A stretch of DNA of 64,000 nucleotides. Origin: Arthrobacter sp. FW306-2-2C-D06B (GTDB taxonomy: Bacteria > Actinomycetota > Actinomycetes > Actinomycetales > Micrococcaceae). A program made the translations under genes and the position numbers. This document shows positions 38,994 to 47,977 of this stretch, one piece after another. The notes under the pieces were generated by a model. That model saw only the letters and a program-made list of their open reading frames with translations, ran no database searches and had not been told where the DNA came from. The stretch covers positions 2,604,001 to 2,668,000 of the forward strand of contig NZ_CP084560.1 of NCBI RefSeq assembly GCF_021789175.1, in the 5' to 3' direction. Every line of letters starts with the position of its first letter. Positions within the stretch are counted from its first letter, which is position 1.

Positions 38994-40361
38994 TCAGCTC
39001 ACAGGACTGCTCAGCCTGCTGGCCGGAAGCTTCGCCAGAGCGACTGCTGCAGTCGCCAGCACGGCCACCGCGAGGACGCCTGAAGCCATATTGAGCCCTT
39101 GGTATCCCACCCAACTCAGCACGAAACCCGAGAAGCCTCCGCCGAGGGCACCGGCCGCGCCCATGAATGTGTCCGAGACTCCTTGGACCATGACGCGTTG
39201 CGACTGCTCGACGCTCTCTGCCAGAAGGGTTGACCCCGAAATCGTTGCGGCCGACCATCCAATACCGAGCACGACCAGCCCAACAGTGACCAACACGGGG
39301 TCCTGCTGGCCGAAGCCTGCCACGGCGACGGCCACCGCCAGCAGCAAGAAGCCAAGCACGATCGTCTGTGTCCTGCCTACCCGGTCCGTCAGCCACCCCA
39401 TCACCGGAGACAAGGCGAACATCCCCGCGATGTGCATCGAAATGGTGAATCCGATGATCACCAAGGCGTCGGTGCCCATGGCATGGCCGCCGTCGTGACC
39501 CATATGATCTCCAGCCGCCCCGCCTGACACGAGCTCCTGCAAGTGCAGTGGCGTCATCGACATCACGGCGACCATGATTCCGTGCGCTGCAATGACGGAC
39601 GTCAAGGCCAGCATGGCCTGCGGAGACGACCGCACCGCCCGGAATCCCACCATCAGCGGACGACGCGGGGGCCTTCCTCCTCCGGCGTGGGCACCAGCGC
39701 GTCCACCGCCGTCGTGCGTCCTTTCGGCCAGCCGCCGGGCCAGCAACAACGGATCGGGGCGCAGTCCGATCATCAGCAGCACCGCCGCCAGCAGCAATCC
39801 GGCAACGGAAAAGACGAATGGCCCGGCGATCGCCGGCAGGCCCAAAGCCTCTCCGACGACGGCGCCCGGCTGGATGAGGTTCGGACCCGCCACTGCGCCG
39901 ATGGTGATCGCCCAGACAACCGTGGCAAGCGACCGTCCGCGATGTTCCGGCGCAGCGAGATCGACGGCGGCGAATCGCGCCTGGAGGTTCGACGCCGTGC
40001 CAAGTCCGAGGAGGGCGGCACCAAGGAGGAGCACCGCGAAAACCCCGGTGGCCGCCGACACGATGATGGAAATAGCTCCGAGCATCGCGGCCAGGAGGCC
40101 GGTAACCAATCCGACGCGACGCCCCCTGCGCTGGGCAAGGCCGGCAAGTGGCAAAGCGGAGACCGCTCCGGCGAGCGTGAGGACAGTGGTGACAGACCCC
40201 GCCCAAGCACTCGATCCACTGAGCTGGACAGCAAGCAGCGATCCGATGGACAACGTGGCGCCGTTGCCCACACCACTCAGCAACTGTGCCGTGCTGAGCA
40301 ATCGGACGGTGCGCCGCTGCACTGCTGCAGTCTCGAGTGTTTTAGGGGAAGTCAATGCCAT
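38994..40361 (-). CDS. MFS transporter
   Basis: A 455-residue major facilitator with about 12 membrane segments and a loop rich in Gly, His and Arg between segments 6 and 7 (near residue 210), with another His/Gly-rich stretch (GDHMGHDGGHAMG) near 300. It is drug-exporter-like, but the substrate is not known. The ATG at 40361 is exactly six bases after TATGCT, so it is probably leaderless; the longer frame to 40400 is not used. It converges with the hydrolase gene at 24 bases distance. Confidence 0.88.
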   Translation of the reverse strand: MALTSPKTLETAAVQRRTVRLLSTAQLLSGVGNGATLSIGSLLAVQLSGSSAWAGSVTTVLTLAGAVSALPLAGLAQRRGRRVGLVTGLLAAMLGAISIIVSAATGVFAVLLLGAALLGLGTASNLQARFAAVDLAAPEHRGRSLATVVWAITIGAVAGPNLIQPGAVVGEALGLPAIAGPFVFSVAGLLLAAVLLMIGLRPDPLLLARRLAERTHDGGGRAGAHAGGGRPPRRPLMVGFRAVRSSPQAMLALTSVIAAHGIMVAVMSMTPLHLQELVSGGAAGDHMGHDGGHAMGTDALVIIGFTISMHIAGMFALSPVMGWLTDRVGRTQTIVLGFLLLAVAVAVAGFGQQDPVLVTVGLVVLGIGWSAATISGSTLLAESVEQSQRVMVQGVSDTFMGAAGALGGGFSGFVLSWVGYQGLNMASGVLAVAVLATAAVALAKLPASRLSSPVS

Positions 40362-40367
40362 TTCACG

Positions 40368-40373
40368 AGCATA
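40368..40373 (-). promoter_or_regulatory. -10 box of leaderless MFS gene
   Basis: TATGCT on the minus strand followed by six bases (CGTGAA) and the ATG at 40361. Confidence 0.55.
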
Positions 40374-40386
40374 TCCTCGCCAAACT

Positions 40387-40418
40387 CGGAACCCGGCCAC
40401 GGCTGTGACCGGGTTCCG
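40387..40418 (-). terminator. Terminator of terC
   Basis: 14-base arms with one mismatch (40387-40400, 40405-40418) and a four-base loop, starting 17 bases past the terC stop. It also overlies the region upstream of the MFS -10 box. Confidence 0.7.
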
Positions 40419-40434
40419 ACGCGTTCCGCCGTCG

Positions 40435-41469
40435 TTAGTGGCCGGAGACGTTGTTCATGCTCTTGCGTGAGTCTTCCTCAAGCCGGGCGTCCAGTTTGGA
40501 CTTGCTGGCGGCCGGGGTCAGGAGGCTCGCGACAACCGCCACAACGATGGTGCCGATGATGACGGCCAGGGACACATAGGTCGGAATCTCGGGGGCCCAT
40601 TCAATATGGTGGCCGCCGTTGATGAAGGGCAATTCGTTGACGTGCATGGCGTGCAGGACCAGCTTGACGCCGATGAACGCGAGAATGACCGACAACGCGT
40701 GCTTGAGGTAGATCAGCCGGCTCATGAGCCCGCCAAGCAGGAAGTACAGCTGGCGCAGGCCCATCAGGGCAAAGATGTTGGCAGTGAAGACGATAAACGC
40801 GCTCTGAGTCAGTCCGAAGATCGCCGGAATGGAGTCCACGGCGAACAAGAGGTCCGTCATACCGATCGTCACAAAGACGATCAGCATGGGTGTAAACAGT
40901 TTCTTGCCATTGACCGTGGTCCGCAGCTTGCCGCCGTCGAACTTCTCCGACATCGGGACAACCTTGCGGATGCGGGCGATCAGCGGGTTTTCGGCGCCGT
41001 CTTCCTCGTCTTCGCCGTTGTCCGTGGCCTGCTTCCACGCTGTCCACAGGAGGAACGCTCCGAAGATGTAGAAGACCCAGCTGAACTGCTCAATCACGAC
41101 GGCGCCCAGGGCAATGAAGATGCCGCGCAGGACGAGGGCGATAATGATGCCCACCATGAGTACCTCTTGCTGGTACTTACGGGGCACCGAGAACCGCGCC
41201 ATGATGATGATGAAGACAAAAAGGTTGTCGATACTCAGGCTGTATTCGGTCACCCATCCGGCGATGAACTGGCTGCCATGCTCCGGGCCGGCGAAAGCGA
41301 ACATCGCTCCGGCGAACACCAAGGCGAGGGTGACATAGAAGGCGACCCAGAGGCCTGCTTCCTTCATGGAGGGTTCGTGCGGACGCTTGACCACCAGGAG
41401 AAGGTCGACAAGGAGGATGATTCCGAGAACGACGAAAGAGCCGATCTCAAACCAGGCGGGGAGTTGCAT
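40435..41469 (-). CDS. TerC family membrane protein (Alx-like manganese exporter)
   Basis: A 344-residue protein with about nine membrane segments. The metal-site motif EYSLSIDNLFVFIIIMARF is near residue 75 and the second MTDLLFAVDSIPAIF motif near 205, with conserved aspartates in the membrane. Members such as E. coli Alx and Bacillus TerC-type proteins move manganese out of the cytoplasm. The 5' leader carries a manganese-type riboswitch, which supports that role. AAAGG is eight bases before the ATG. Confidence 0.92.
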   Translation of the reverse strand: MQLPAWFEIGSFVVLGIILLVDLLLVVKRPHEPSMKEAGLWVAFYVTLALVFAGAMFAFAGPEHGSQFIAGWVTEYSLSIDNLFVFIIIMARFSVPRKYQQEVLMVGIIIALVLRGIFIALGAVVIEQFSWVFYIFGAFLLWTAWKQATDNGEDEEDGAENPLIARIRKVVPMSEKFDGGKLRTTVNGKKLFTPMLIVFVTIGMTDLLFAVDSIPAIFGLTQSAFIVFTANIFALMGLRQLYFLLGGLMSRLIYLKHALSVILAFIGVKLVLHAMHVNELPFINGGHHIEWAPEIPTYVSLAVIIGTIVVAVVASLLTPAASKSKLDARLEEDSRKSMNNVSGH

Positions 41470-41477
41470 TTAAAATG

Positions 41478-41636
41478 CCTTTCGCAGGTACGCCAAAACG
41501 GCGTAAGTCTCTCCGACCTGCCTGCGTCTCCAGCCCAAGGGCAAATAGCGCTTAAACGGCGATCCGCTGGGCCCGGCGAGGCGTCTGTGCCTTGCGTGTT
41601 GACGGACCTAGCGCTTGGGATACTCCCCTACGTAGG
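41478..41636 (-). ncRNA. yybP-ykoY (manganese) riboswitch controlling terC
   Basis: Read on the minus strand: P1 strand CCTACGT (41636-41630), then the conserved AGGGGAGTA loop (about 41629-41621), P2 CCCAAG (41619-41614) paired with CTTGGG (41539-41534), CTGGAGA (about 41533-41527), and P1 return strand ACGCAGG (41527-41521, one mismatch). This is the four-way-junction layout of the yybP-ykoY family. Downstream, CCTGCG (41488-41483) next to the AAAGG ribosome site is fully complementary to CGCAGG of P1, giving a mutually exclusive pairing that would hide the site when no metal is bound. Confidence 0.75.
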
Positions 41637-41648
41637 CCCAACTTTACC

Positions 41649-43736
41649 CTAGGCGTGCCCGGCGGACTGCATTTGGCGCAGTTCGCGCTTGAGGTCGCCT
41701 ACCTCGTCACGTATCCTCGCAGCGATCTCGAACTGGAGTTCGGCGGCGGCCGCGTGCATCTGCTCGGTCAGCTGTTCGATCAGGCCCACCAGGTCCTCGG
41801 CCGGCGCCGCGGCCAGCCCATCTTGCCGGACCTTCGAAGCACCGTTGCCCTTGCCGGTCCGGCCGCCCTTTCCGGCTGCGGCGAGCAATTCGCGGGTGTC
41901 GGCGTCTTCACGGGCAAGCTGATCGGTGATGTCCGCGATCTTCTTGCGCAACGGCTGGGGATCGACACCGTTGTCCGTGTTGTACTTGACCTGGATTTCC
42001 CGGCGGCGGTTGGTTTCCTCGATGGCCTTGGCCATGGAGTCCGTGATGCGGTCGGCGTACATGTGGACCTGGCCTGAGACGTTTCGCGCGGCGCGCCCGA
42101 TGGTCTGGATGAGGGAGGTGGCCGAACGCAGGAAGCCTTCCTTGTCGGCGTCGAGGATGCTGACAAGTGACACTTCGGGCAGGTCGAGGCCCTCACGGAG
42201 CAGGTTGATGCCCACCAGGACGTCGAAGCTGCCCATGCGGAGTTCGCGGAGCAGCTCCACGCGCCGGAGGGTGTCGACGTCGGAGTGCAGGTATTGGACC
42301 TTGACCCCGTGGCCCAGAAGGTAGTCGGTGAGGTCCTCGGCCATGCGCTTGGTCAAGGTGGTGACCAGGACGCGTTCGTCGCGCTCCACGCGCGTCCGGA
42401 TTTCGCCAAGCAGGTCGTCGATCTGGCCTTTGGTCGGCTTCACGATGACTTCGGGATCGATGAGGCCGGTAGGGCGGATGATCTGCTGGACGGTCCCATC
42501 GGCCTTGCCGAGCTCGTACTTGCCGGGGGTCGCGGAAAGGTAGACGGTCTGGCCCACCCGTTCCAGGAATTCATCCCATTTGAGCGGCCTGTTATCCATG
42601 GCGGAAGGAAGCCGGAAGCCGTGGTCCACGAGGGTCCGCTTGCGCGACATGTCGCCCTCGTACATGGCGCCGATCTGTGGAACCGTGACGTGGGATTCGT
42701 CGATGACCAGCAGGAAGTCGTCCGGGAAGTAGTCGATGAGGCAGTGCGGTGCCGTGCCGGAGCCGCGGCCATCGATGTGGCGTGAGTAGTTCTCGATGCC
42801 GTTGCAGAAACCCATTTGCTGCATCATCTCGAGGTCGTAGGTGGTGCGCATGCGCAGCCTCTGGGCCTCCACCAGCTTGTTCTGGCTTTCAAGGACCTTG
42901 AGCCGCTCCGCGAGCTCTTCCTCGATAGCTGTGATGGCGCGCGACATGCGTTCCGGACCGGCGACATAGTGCGAGGCCGGAAAGATGTACATCTCGGTTT
43001 CCTCACGGATGACGTCGCCCGTGACCGGATGCAGCGTGTAGATATTCTCGATCTCGTCGCCGAAGAACTCGATGCGCAGAGCCAGCTCTTCGTACATCGG
43101 GATGATTTCCACGGTGTCTCCGCGGACGCGGAAGGTGCCGCGGTGGAAGTCCATGTCGTTGCGGGTGTACTGCATGCCGACAAACTTGCGCAGGAGATCG
43201 TCCCGGTTCATTTCGGCGCCCTTGGTGAGCGTGACCATTCCGGCGATGTATTCCTCCGGCGTGCCGAGGCCGTAGATGCAGGACACGGTAGCCACCACGA
43301 TGACATCCCGGCGGGTCAGCAGCGCGTTGGTAGCCGAGTGCCGCAGCCGCTCGACTTCCTCATTCACGGAGGAGTCCTTCTCGATGAAGGTATCCGTCTG
43401 GGGAACGTAGGCTTCGGGCTGGTAGTAGTCGTAGTACGACACGAAGTACTCGACCGCGTTGTTGGGCAGCAGTTCCCGGAACTCGTTGGCAAGCTGCGCG
43501 GCCAGGGTCTTGTTCTGGACCATCACCAAAGTGGGCCTCTGGACCTGTTCGATCAACCAGGCGGTGGTGGCACTCTTGCCTGTACCAGTGGCACCGAGCA
43601 GCACGACGTCTTTCTCGCCGTTGTTGATCCGTTCGGTCAGCTCCGCGATAGCGGCCGGCTGGTCGCCTGCCGGCTTGAATTCACTAATGACCTCAAACGG
43701 CGCAACGACTCGATTGATCTCTTGGGCAAGACTCAT
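41649..43736 (-). CDS. uvrB: UvrB, excinuclease ABC subunit B
   Basis: A 695-residue repair helicase-like protein. Walker [17 protein letters not shown] is near residue 45, the beta-hairpin region [19 protein letters not shown] near 98, motif II in [13 protein letters not shown] near 345, and motif VI in [19 protein letters not shown] near 545. The UVR motif that binds UvrC is at the end ([19 protein letters not shown]). The ATG is six bases after a TACATT box, consistent with a leaderless transcript. Confidence 0.98.
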   Translation of the reverse strand: MSLAQEINRVVAPFEVISEFKPAGDQPAAIAELTERINNGEKDVVLLGATGTGKSATTAWLIEQVQRPTLVMVQNKTLAAQLANEFRELLPNNAVEYFVSYYDYYQPEAYVPQTDTFIEKDSSVNEEVERLRHSATNALLTRRDVIVVATVSCIYGLGTPEEYIAGMVTLTKGAEMNRDDLLRKFVGMQYTRNDMDFHRGTFRVRGDTVEIIPMYEELALRIEFFGDEIENIYTLHPVTGDVIREETEMYIFPASHYVAGPERMSRAITAIEEELAERLKVLESQNKLVEAQRLRMRTTYDLEMMQQMGFCNGIENYSRHIDGRGSGTAPHCLIDYFPDDFLLVIDESHVTVPQIGAMYEGDMSRKRTLVDHGFRLPSAMDNRPLKWDEFLERVGQTVYLSATPGKYELGKADGTVQQIIRPTGLIDPEVIVKPTKGQIDDLLGEIRTRVERDERVLVTTLTKRMAEDLTDYLLGHGVKVQYLHSDVDTLRRVELLRELRMGSFDVLVGINLLREGLDLPEVSLVSILDADKEGFLRSATSLIQTIGRAARNVSGQVHMYADRITDSMAKAIEETNRRREIQVKYNTDNGVDPQPLRKKIADITDQLAREDADTRELLAAAGKGGRTGKGNGASKVRQDGLAAAPAEDLVGLIEQLTEQMHAAAAELQFEIAARIRDEVGDLKRELRQMQSAGHA

Positions 43737-43742
43737 GAATCC

Positions 43743-43776
43743 AATGTACCCCCGCCCGCGGACAGTTACTGTCCGC
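43743..43776 (-). promoter_or_regulatory. uvrB leaderless promoter with upstream palindrome
   Basis: TACATT (43748-43743) is six bases before the uvrB ATG. A perfect inverted repeat with arms GCGGACAG and CTGTCCGC (43758-43765, 43769-43776) covers the -35 position; the three-base loop is the stop codon of the gene upstream. Confidence 0.5.
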
Positions 43777-44095
43777 GTTTTCCGGTGGAACCGTCACCTC
43801 CGCCGGGCCGCGTCCAACTGTCGTCCAGCCGGCCCATGATGGAACGGAACATCTTGACGGCGAACCACACTCCGGACACAAGCCAGACGGTCCACGCGAG
43901 CCAGAAGGCTGCGCCCGGTACGAGGACCCGCCACGTGGGCGGTCGCATTCCGGCGACGAACTCCTCGCGGCCGCCAGCCAGGAACCACAGCAGCGCGGCC
44001 CCGGCCATGAGGACGATGCCGGCCCACGCCAACGCGCGAACGGCACCGAGCCGCTGCCCCTCAAGATGGGGCGTGATTCTCAGTTTCCCGGCCAT
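43766..44095 (-). CDS. Small membrane protein of unknown function
   Basis: A 109-residue protein that I do not recognise. Two hydrophobic segments lie at about residues 20-40 and 57-80, with a short basic N-terminus and a hydrophilic, glycine-rich tail ([11 protein letters not shown]). It starts nine bases after the coaE stop and ends 30 bases before uvrB, all on the same strand. Its stop codon lies in the loop of a perfect inverted repeat. Confidence 0.75.
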   Translation of the reverse strand: MAGKLRITPHLEGQRLGAVRALAWAGIVLMAGAALLWFLAGGREEFVAGMRPPTWRVLVPGAAFWLAWTVWLVSGVWFAVKMFRSIMGRLDDSWTRPGGGDGSTGKRGQ

Positions 44096-44104
44096 GCGTG
44101 GCGC

Positions 44105-45325
44105 CTAGCCTTGCGCCATGGAGTACGACGGCGGCTGCCACCCGCTGCTCCTGGCCCAGGCATCCATGAGCGGCCAGGCCACCTCGGTGAACCAGGGCTC
44201 CTTGGCCTCCGCATACTCCAAGGTCCGGTGGTCGCCGCCGTGGAGCGCGGCAAGCTCTCGTTTCATGTCCGCATACATACGGACGGCGTCGGAGTTGGCG
44301 CGGAGCCAATCCCGGAACAACAACGCATAACGCCAGCCAGGACTTCCAAGCACCCGGACATGGACATTCGCGGGCCGCCCGGGGTCTGCGTTGCAATGGA
44401 AGCGCTTTTGCCATGCCGATGGATCCAGGTCCGGCGGCTTGGGTGTGTCACGGGCGGAGGCCTCCTGCAACGGGAAACCGGCCTCACCCAAGGCCCGGGC
44501 CATCCGGTCCGCGGCTTCCAGGGATGACACATTTACCTGCAGGTCGATGACGTCTTTGGCAGGAAGGCCGGGTACCGCCGTCGAACCGATGTGGTCAGCG
44601 CCCAAGACCTCCGGAGATGCCCGCAGTATCCTGGCAAGCAGTCTTTCGGCTTGGACCGGCCAGTCGGGGTTTGGCGGGGACAAGACGGGTCCGCCGGCCC
44701 GCGGTGCCGGGCGGCCGGCTGCAAGATTGCTGGCAAACGGTGCCAATCGTTCTTTCCAGAGGCTCTCCACGAGCCCAGTGACATCCTCAACGGTTCCGGA
44801 GTTGTCCAACACGATGTCGGCCGCCGCCAACCGTTCGTCCCTGCCGGCTTGAGCGGCCATGCGGGACACCGCGTCCTCGACAGTCATGCCGCGGATCTCC
44901 GTCATGCGACGGATCCGCTCTTCGTCCGACGCATCGACCACCAGCACCAAATGGAAGCTGCTGCCCTGCCCGGTCTCGACCAGGAGCGGAATATCCTGGA
45001 CGACGATGTCGCCCGGTTTGGCAGTCGCGAGCATCGCGGCAGCCTTCTCCCGGACGCGCGGATGGATGATCGCGTTGAGCGCCTCCCGGCGATCCGGCTC
45101 AGCGAACACAATCGCGCCGAGGCGTGCCCGGTCAAGGCGCCCTTCGGCGTCGACAATGTCTTCACCGAACTCGGCCACGACGCCCGCCAAGCCCGGCGTG
45201 CCCGGTTCCACGACCTCGCGGGCCAGCGCATCGGCGTCGATCAAGAGGGCGCCCAGCTCCCTGAGCCGGGCGGATACGAGCGATTTGCCGGAGGCGATCC
45301 CGCCGGTAAGTCCAATCTTCAGCAC
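44105..45325 (-). CDS. coaE: Dephospho-CoA kinase fused to a GrpB (UPF0157) domain
   Basis: A 406-residue two-domain protein. Residues 1-195 are dephospho-CoA kinase, which makes CoA in the last step of the pathway (Walker A LTGGIASGKS near residue 5). Residues 215-400 are a GrpB-like nucleotidyltransferase-fold domain (ADHIGSTAVPGLPAKDVIDL near 255). The same fusion is known in mycobacteria (Rv1631), where the extra domain is thought to help folding or control. The GTG start is six bases after TAGTGT, so it looks leaderless. Confidence 0.95.
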   Translation of the reverse strand: MLKIGLTGGIASGKSLVSARLRELGALLIDADALAREVVEPGTPGLAGVVAEFGEDIVDAEGRLDRARLGAIVFAEPDRREALNAIIHPRVREKAAAMLATAKPGDIVVQDIPLLVETGQGSSFHLVLVVDASDEERIRRMTEIRGMTVEDAVSRMAAQAGRDERLAAADIVLDNSGTVEDVTGLVESLWKERLAPFASNLAAGRPAPRAGGPVLSPPNPDWPVQAERLLARILRASPEVLGADHIGSTAVPGLPAKDVIDLQVNVSSLEAADRMARALGEAGFPLQEASARDTPKPPDLDPSAWQKRFHCNADPGRPANVHVRVLGSPGWRYALLFRDWLRANSDAVRMYADMKRELAALHGGDHRTLEYAEAKEPWFTEVAWPLMDAWARSSGWQPPSYSMAQG

Positions 45326-45331
45326 CCCTCC

Positions 45332-45341
45332 ACACTAGACT
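45332..45341. promoter_or_regulatory. Overlapping divergent -10 boxes, coaE and yigZ
   Basis: TAGTGT on the minus strand (45337-45332) and TAGACT on the plus strand (45336-45341) share the TA at 45336-45337. Each is exactly six bases from a GTG start. Only 22 bases separate the two genes, so both promoters must lie partly over the other gene. Confidence 0.6.
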
Positions 45342-45347
45342 GGGTCG

Positions 45348-46037
45348 GTGGCAGAACAGGACGAAAGCCGGGCGACCGCGTACACAACGTTGGCACTTGG
45401 AGACGATTTCCGCCACGAACTCGAGATCAGGCGTTCGCGCTTCATCACCGTGCTGCGCCGCGCCCCCGACGAAGACGCCGCCCGCGCCTTGGTAGCGGAA
45501 TTGCGCAAGGAATTCCATGACGCCCGGCACCACTGTTCGGCATTCGTCCTCGGTCCCGATCGCGTCATCCAGCGTTCCAACGACGACGGCGAGCCCTCAG
45601 GAACCGCCGGCATCCCCATGCTTGAGGCGCTCATCAAACGCGAGACACTGCCCGGGGTGACTGACCTCAGCGACGTGAGTGCCGTCGTCGTGCGCCATTT
45701 TGGCGGGATTCTCCTGGGCGCCGGCGGACTGGTCCGTGCATACTCCGAGTCAATCTCTGCCGCATTGGACTCCGCACCCCTGGTTCAGCGACGCCGCCTG
45801 CGGATTTGCGACATCCCCGTGACCCACAACGCGGCCGGAAAGCTTGAAAACGACCTGCGCTCCGCGGGCTACGTCATGGCCGAAACAAGCTATGAGCCCT
45901 CGGAGACGATCCTGCGCGTGGCCCTGCCTGATGATGCAATCGCAATCGCCGACGCCGGTGAGCGGCTGGCATCGCTGACCGGGGGCGCCTCGGGACTCCA
46001 ATTGCGGGGAACGGAATGGGTCGACCTCCAGGCCTGA
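45348..46037 (+). CDS. yigZ: YigZ/IMPACT family protein
   Basis: A 229-residue UPF0029/IMPACT-family protein: the N-terminal domain has HHCSAFVLGPDRVIQRSNDDGEPSGTAG-type motifs (near residues 62-90) and VVVRHFGGILLGAGGLVRAYSES near 110; a DUF1949 domain follows. The biochemical role is not settled; eukaryotic IMPACT acts on the GCN1-GCN2 pathway. The GTG at 45348 is six bases after TAGACT. Confidence 0.92.
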   Translation: MAEQDESRATAYTTLALGDDFRHELEIRRSRFITVLRRAPDEDAARALVAELRKEFHDARHHCSAFVLGPDRVIQRSNDDGEPSGTAGIPMLEALIKRETLPGVTDLSDVSAVVVRHFGGILLGAGGLVRAYSESISAALDSAPLVQRRRLRICDIPVTHNAAGKLENDLRSAGYVMAETSYEPSETILRVALPDDAIAIADAGERLASLTGGASGLQLRGTEWVDLQA

Positions 46038-46049
46038 GCTTCCGCGCCG

Positions 46050-46250
46050 GGGACATGCCCTCCCCTGACCGGCACCACTGGACATAGTGGGTAAATGTCC
46101 AGTCCTTGCTCCCAACGAGGGGCATGTCCAGTGGGAAGCCGGGCCAAGGGGGAAGGGACATGCTCTCCCCTGGTCACCAGCACTGGACATAGTGGGCATA
46201 TGTCCAGTCCTTGCTGCGAACGAGGGGCATGTCCAGTGGAGACCGGGCCA
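46050..46250. repeat. Two-copy direct repeat built of GGACAT inverted motifs
   Basis: Copies at 46050-46146 and 46155-46250, offset by 105 bases and about 90 percent alike. Each copy carries four GGACAT cores in the order forward, forward, reverse, reverse: GGACATGCCC, CACTGGACAT, ATGTCCAGT and GGGGCATGTCCAGTGG. The inner pair gives 9-base arms and the outer pair 10-base arms, so each copy can fold as a nested hairpin. Confidence 0.9.
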
Positions 46251-46285
46251 GGAGGAGCCCAGGCAGCAGCGAAACACGGTTAAAC

Positions 46286-46329
46286 AAAGCAGCTCCTGCG
46301 ATTCGTAAATGAATCGCAGGAGCTGCTTT
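46286..46329. terminator. Bidirectional terminator rpsA/yigZ
   Basis: Perfect 19-base arms (46286-46304, 46311-46329) with a six-base loop and T runs on both sides (TTTTA on plus, TTTGTTT on minus). It lies 33 bases after the rpsA stop. Confidence 0.9.
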
Positions 46330-46361
46330 TATCCCGGCCCGGAAATCCAGGCCAGTGGCAA

Positions 46362-47837
46362 TTAGTTGCCGGTCAGCTTCTCGCGCAGAGCTGCGAGGGC
46401 CTCGTCGGATGCCAGGGTGCCCGCGTTGGACTCGGCGACAGCCGGCTCGGAGGAGTAGCTGGTGGTGCCGGAGTCGCTGTCGCCGGAAGCGGCAGCAGCG
46501 GCGTCGTCAGCAGCGTGCTGGGAAACCTGCTTCTTGTGAGCTTCCCAACGTGCCTGGGCGTCAGCGTACTGCTGCTCCCAAGCGGCGCGCTGCGTCTCGT
46601 AGCCCTCGAGCCATTCGTTCGACTCGGGGTCGAAGCCCTCGGGGTACTTGTAGTTGCCCTCTTCGTCGTACTCAGCGGCCATACCGTACAGAGCCGGGTC
46701 GAACTCGGTGCTGTCGGCGTCAACGCCCTCGTTAGCCTGCTTGAGGGAGAGGGAGATACGGCGGCGCTCGAGGTCGATGTCGATGACCTTGACGAAGAGC
46801 TCGTCGCCAACGGAGACGACCTGCTCGGCAAGCTCAACGTGGCGAACAGCCAGCTCGGAGATGTGAACGAGGCCTTCGATGCCGTCTTCGACGCGAACGA
46901 ACGCACCGAACGGAACCAGCTTGGTGACCTTACCCGGAACAACCTGGCCGAGGGCGTGGGTGCGGGCGAAGGTCTGCCACGGGTCTTCCTGGGTGGCCTT
47001 GAGGGACAGGGACACGCGCTCGCGGTCCAGATCCACTTCGAGAACCTCGACGGTGACTTCCTGGCCAACCTCGACGACCTCGGACGGGTGGTCGATGTGC
47101 TTCCAGGACAGCTCGGAAACGTGAACCAGACCGTCTACGCCGCCAAGGTCCACGAATGCACCGAAGTTGACGATGGAGGAAACGACGCCGGGACGAACCT
47201 GGCCCTTTTCCAGCTTGTTGAGGAACGTGGAGCGAACCTCGGACTGGGTCTGCTCGAGCCACGCACGGCGGGAAAGAACAACGTTGTTGCGGTTCTTGTC
47301 CAGCTCGATGATCTTGGCTTCGATCTGCTGACCGATGTACGGAGCGAGGTCGCGGACGCGGCGCATCTCGACGAGGGATGCGGGCAGGAAGCCGCGCAGG
47401 CCGATGTCGAGGATAAGACCACCCTTGACAACCTCGATGACGGTACCGGTGACGACACCGTCTTCTTCCTTGACCTTCTCGATGTCGCCCCAGGCACGCT
47501 CGTACTGAGCACGCTTCTTGGAGAGGATCAGTCGGCCTTCTTTGTCTTCCTTGGTGAGCACCAGGGCTTCGACCTGATCGCCAACGGAGACGACGTCCCC
47601 GGGGTCAACGTCGTGCTTGATGGAAAGCTCGCGGGAAGGGATGACACCTTCGGTCTTGTAACCGATGTCGAGCAGAACTTCGTCGCGGTCAACCTTGACG
47701 ACGATACCTTCGACGAGGTCTCCGTCGTTGAAGTACTTGATGGTCGCGTCGACAGCTGCGAGGAAGTCCTCAGCGGTACCGATGTCGTTGATCGCGACTA
47801 CGGGGGTACCGGGCTTCTCGGTGGAGGTGATGGTCAT
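46362..47837 (-). CDS. rpsA: 30S ribosomal protein S1
   Basis: A 491-residue ribosomal protein with four S1 RNA-binding repeats at about residues 35-105, 120-190, 205-275 and 290-360, each with the GxV-type strand motifs (such as GAFVDLGGVDGLVHVSEL). The tail from about 400 is acidic and rich in Ala, Gln and Ser. S1 helps mRNA binding to the 30S subunit. Four repeats instead of six is usual for actinobacteria. It stands alone with its own promoter and terminator. Confidence 0.97.
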   Translation of the reverse strand: MTITSTEKPGTPVVAINDIGTAEDFLAAVDATIKYFNDGDLVEGIVVKVDRDEVLLDIGYKTEGVIPSRELSIKHDVDPGDVVSVGDQVEALVLTKEDKEGRLILSKKRAQYERAWGDIEKVKEEDGVVTGTVIEVVKGGLILDIGLRGFLPASLVEMRRVRDLAPYIGQQIEAKIIELDKNRNNVVLSRRAWLEQTQSEVRSTFLNKLEKGQVRPGVVSSIVNFGAFVDLGGVDGLVHVSELSWKHIDHPSEVVEVGQEVTVEVLEVDLDRERVSLSLKATQEDPWQTFARTHALGQVVPGKVTKLVPFGAFVRVEDGIEGLVHISELAVRHVELAEQVVSVGDELFVKVIDIDLERRRISLSLKQANEGVDADSTEFDPALYGMAAEYDEEGNYKYPEGFDPESNEWLEGYETQRAAWEQQYADAQARWEAHKKQVSQHAADDAAAAASGDSDSGTTSYSSEPAVAESNAGTLASDEALAALREKLTGN

Positions 47838-47977
47838 GTAGTAGGGGCTCCGTTGTGGATAGAGTATCGGTCAGGCAAACCGCCCGCTTTCCGTCGCCGG
47901 TCCGCAGGACACGGCAAACGCCGGGTCATCCTGAATTGTGGATTGTAAATTTGCGCGCACGTAGTATGCGCCCGTTC

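Larger units (their letters stand above)
46038..46361. other. Convergent intergenic region yigZ-rpsA
   Basis: 324 bases with no supported gene. It holds a two-copy repeat element (46050-46250) and a perfect bidirectional terminator (46286-46329). Open frames across the repeats are low-complexity readings of the repeat itself. Confidence 0.8.

Noticed and set aside
45750..46277. Open frame reading the GGACAT repeats as peptide repeats
   Set aside because: It runs antisense into yigZ and is explained by the DNA repeat; no start signal is seen.
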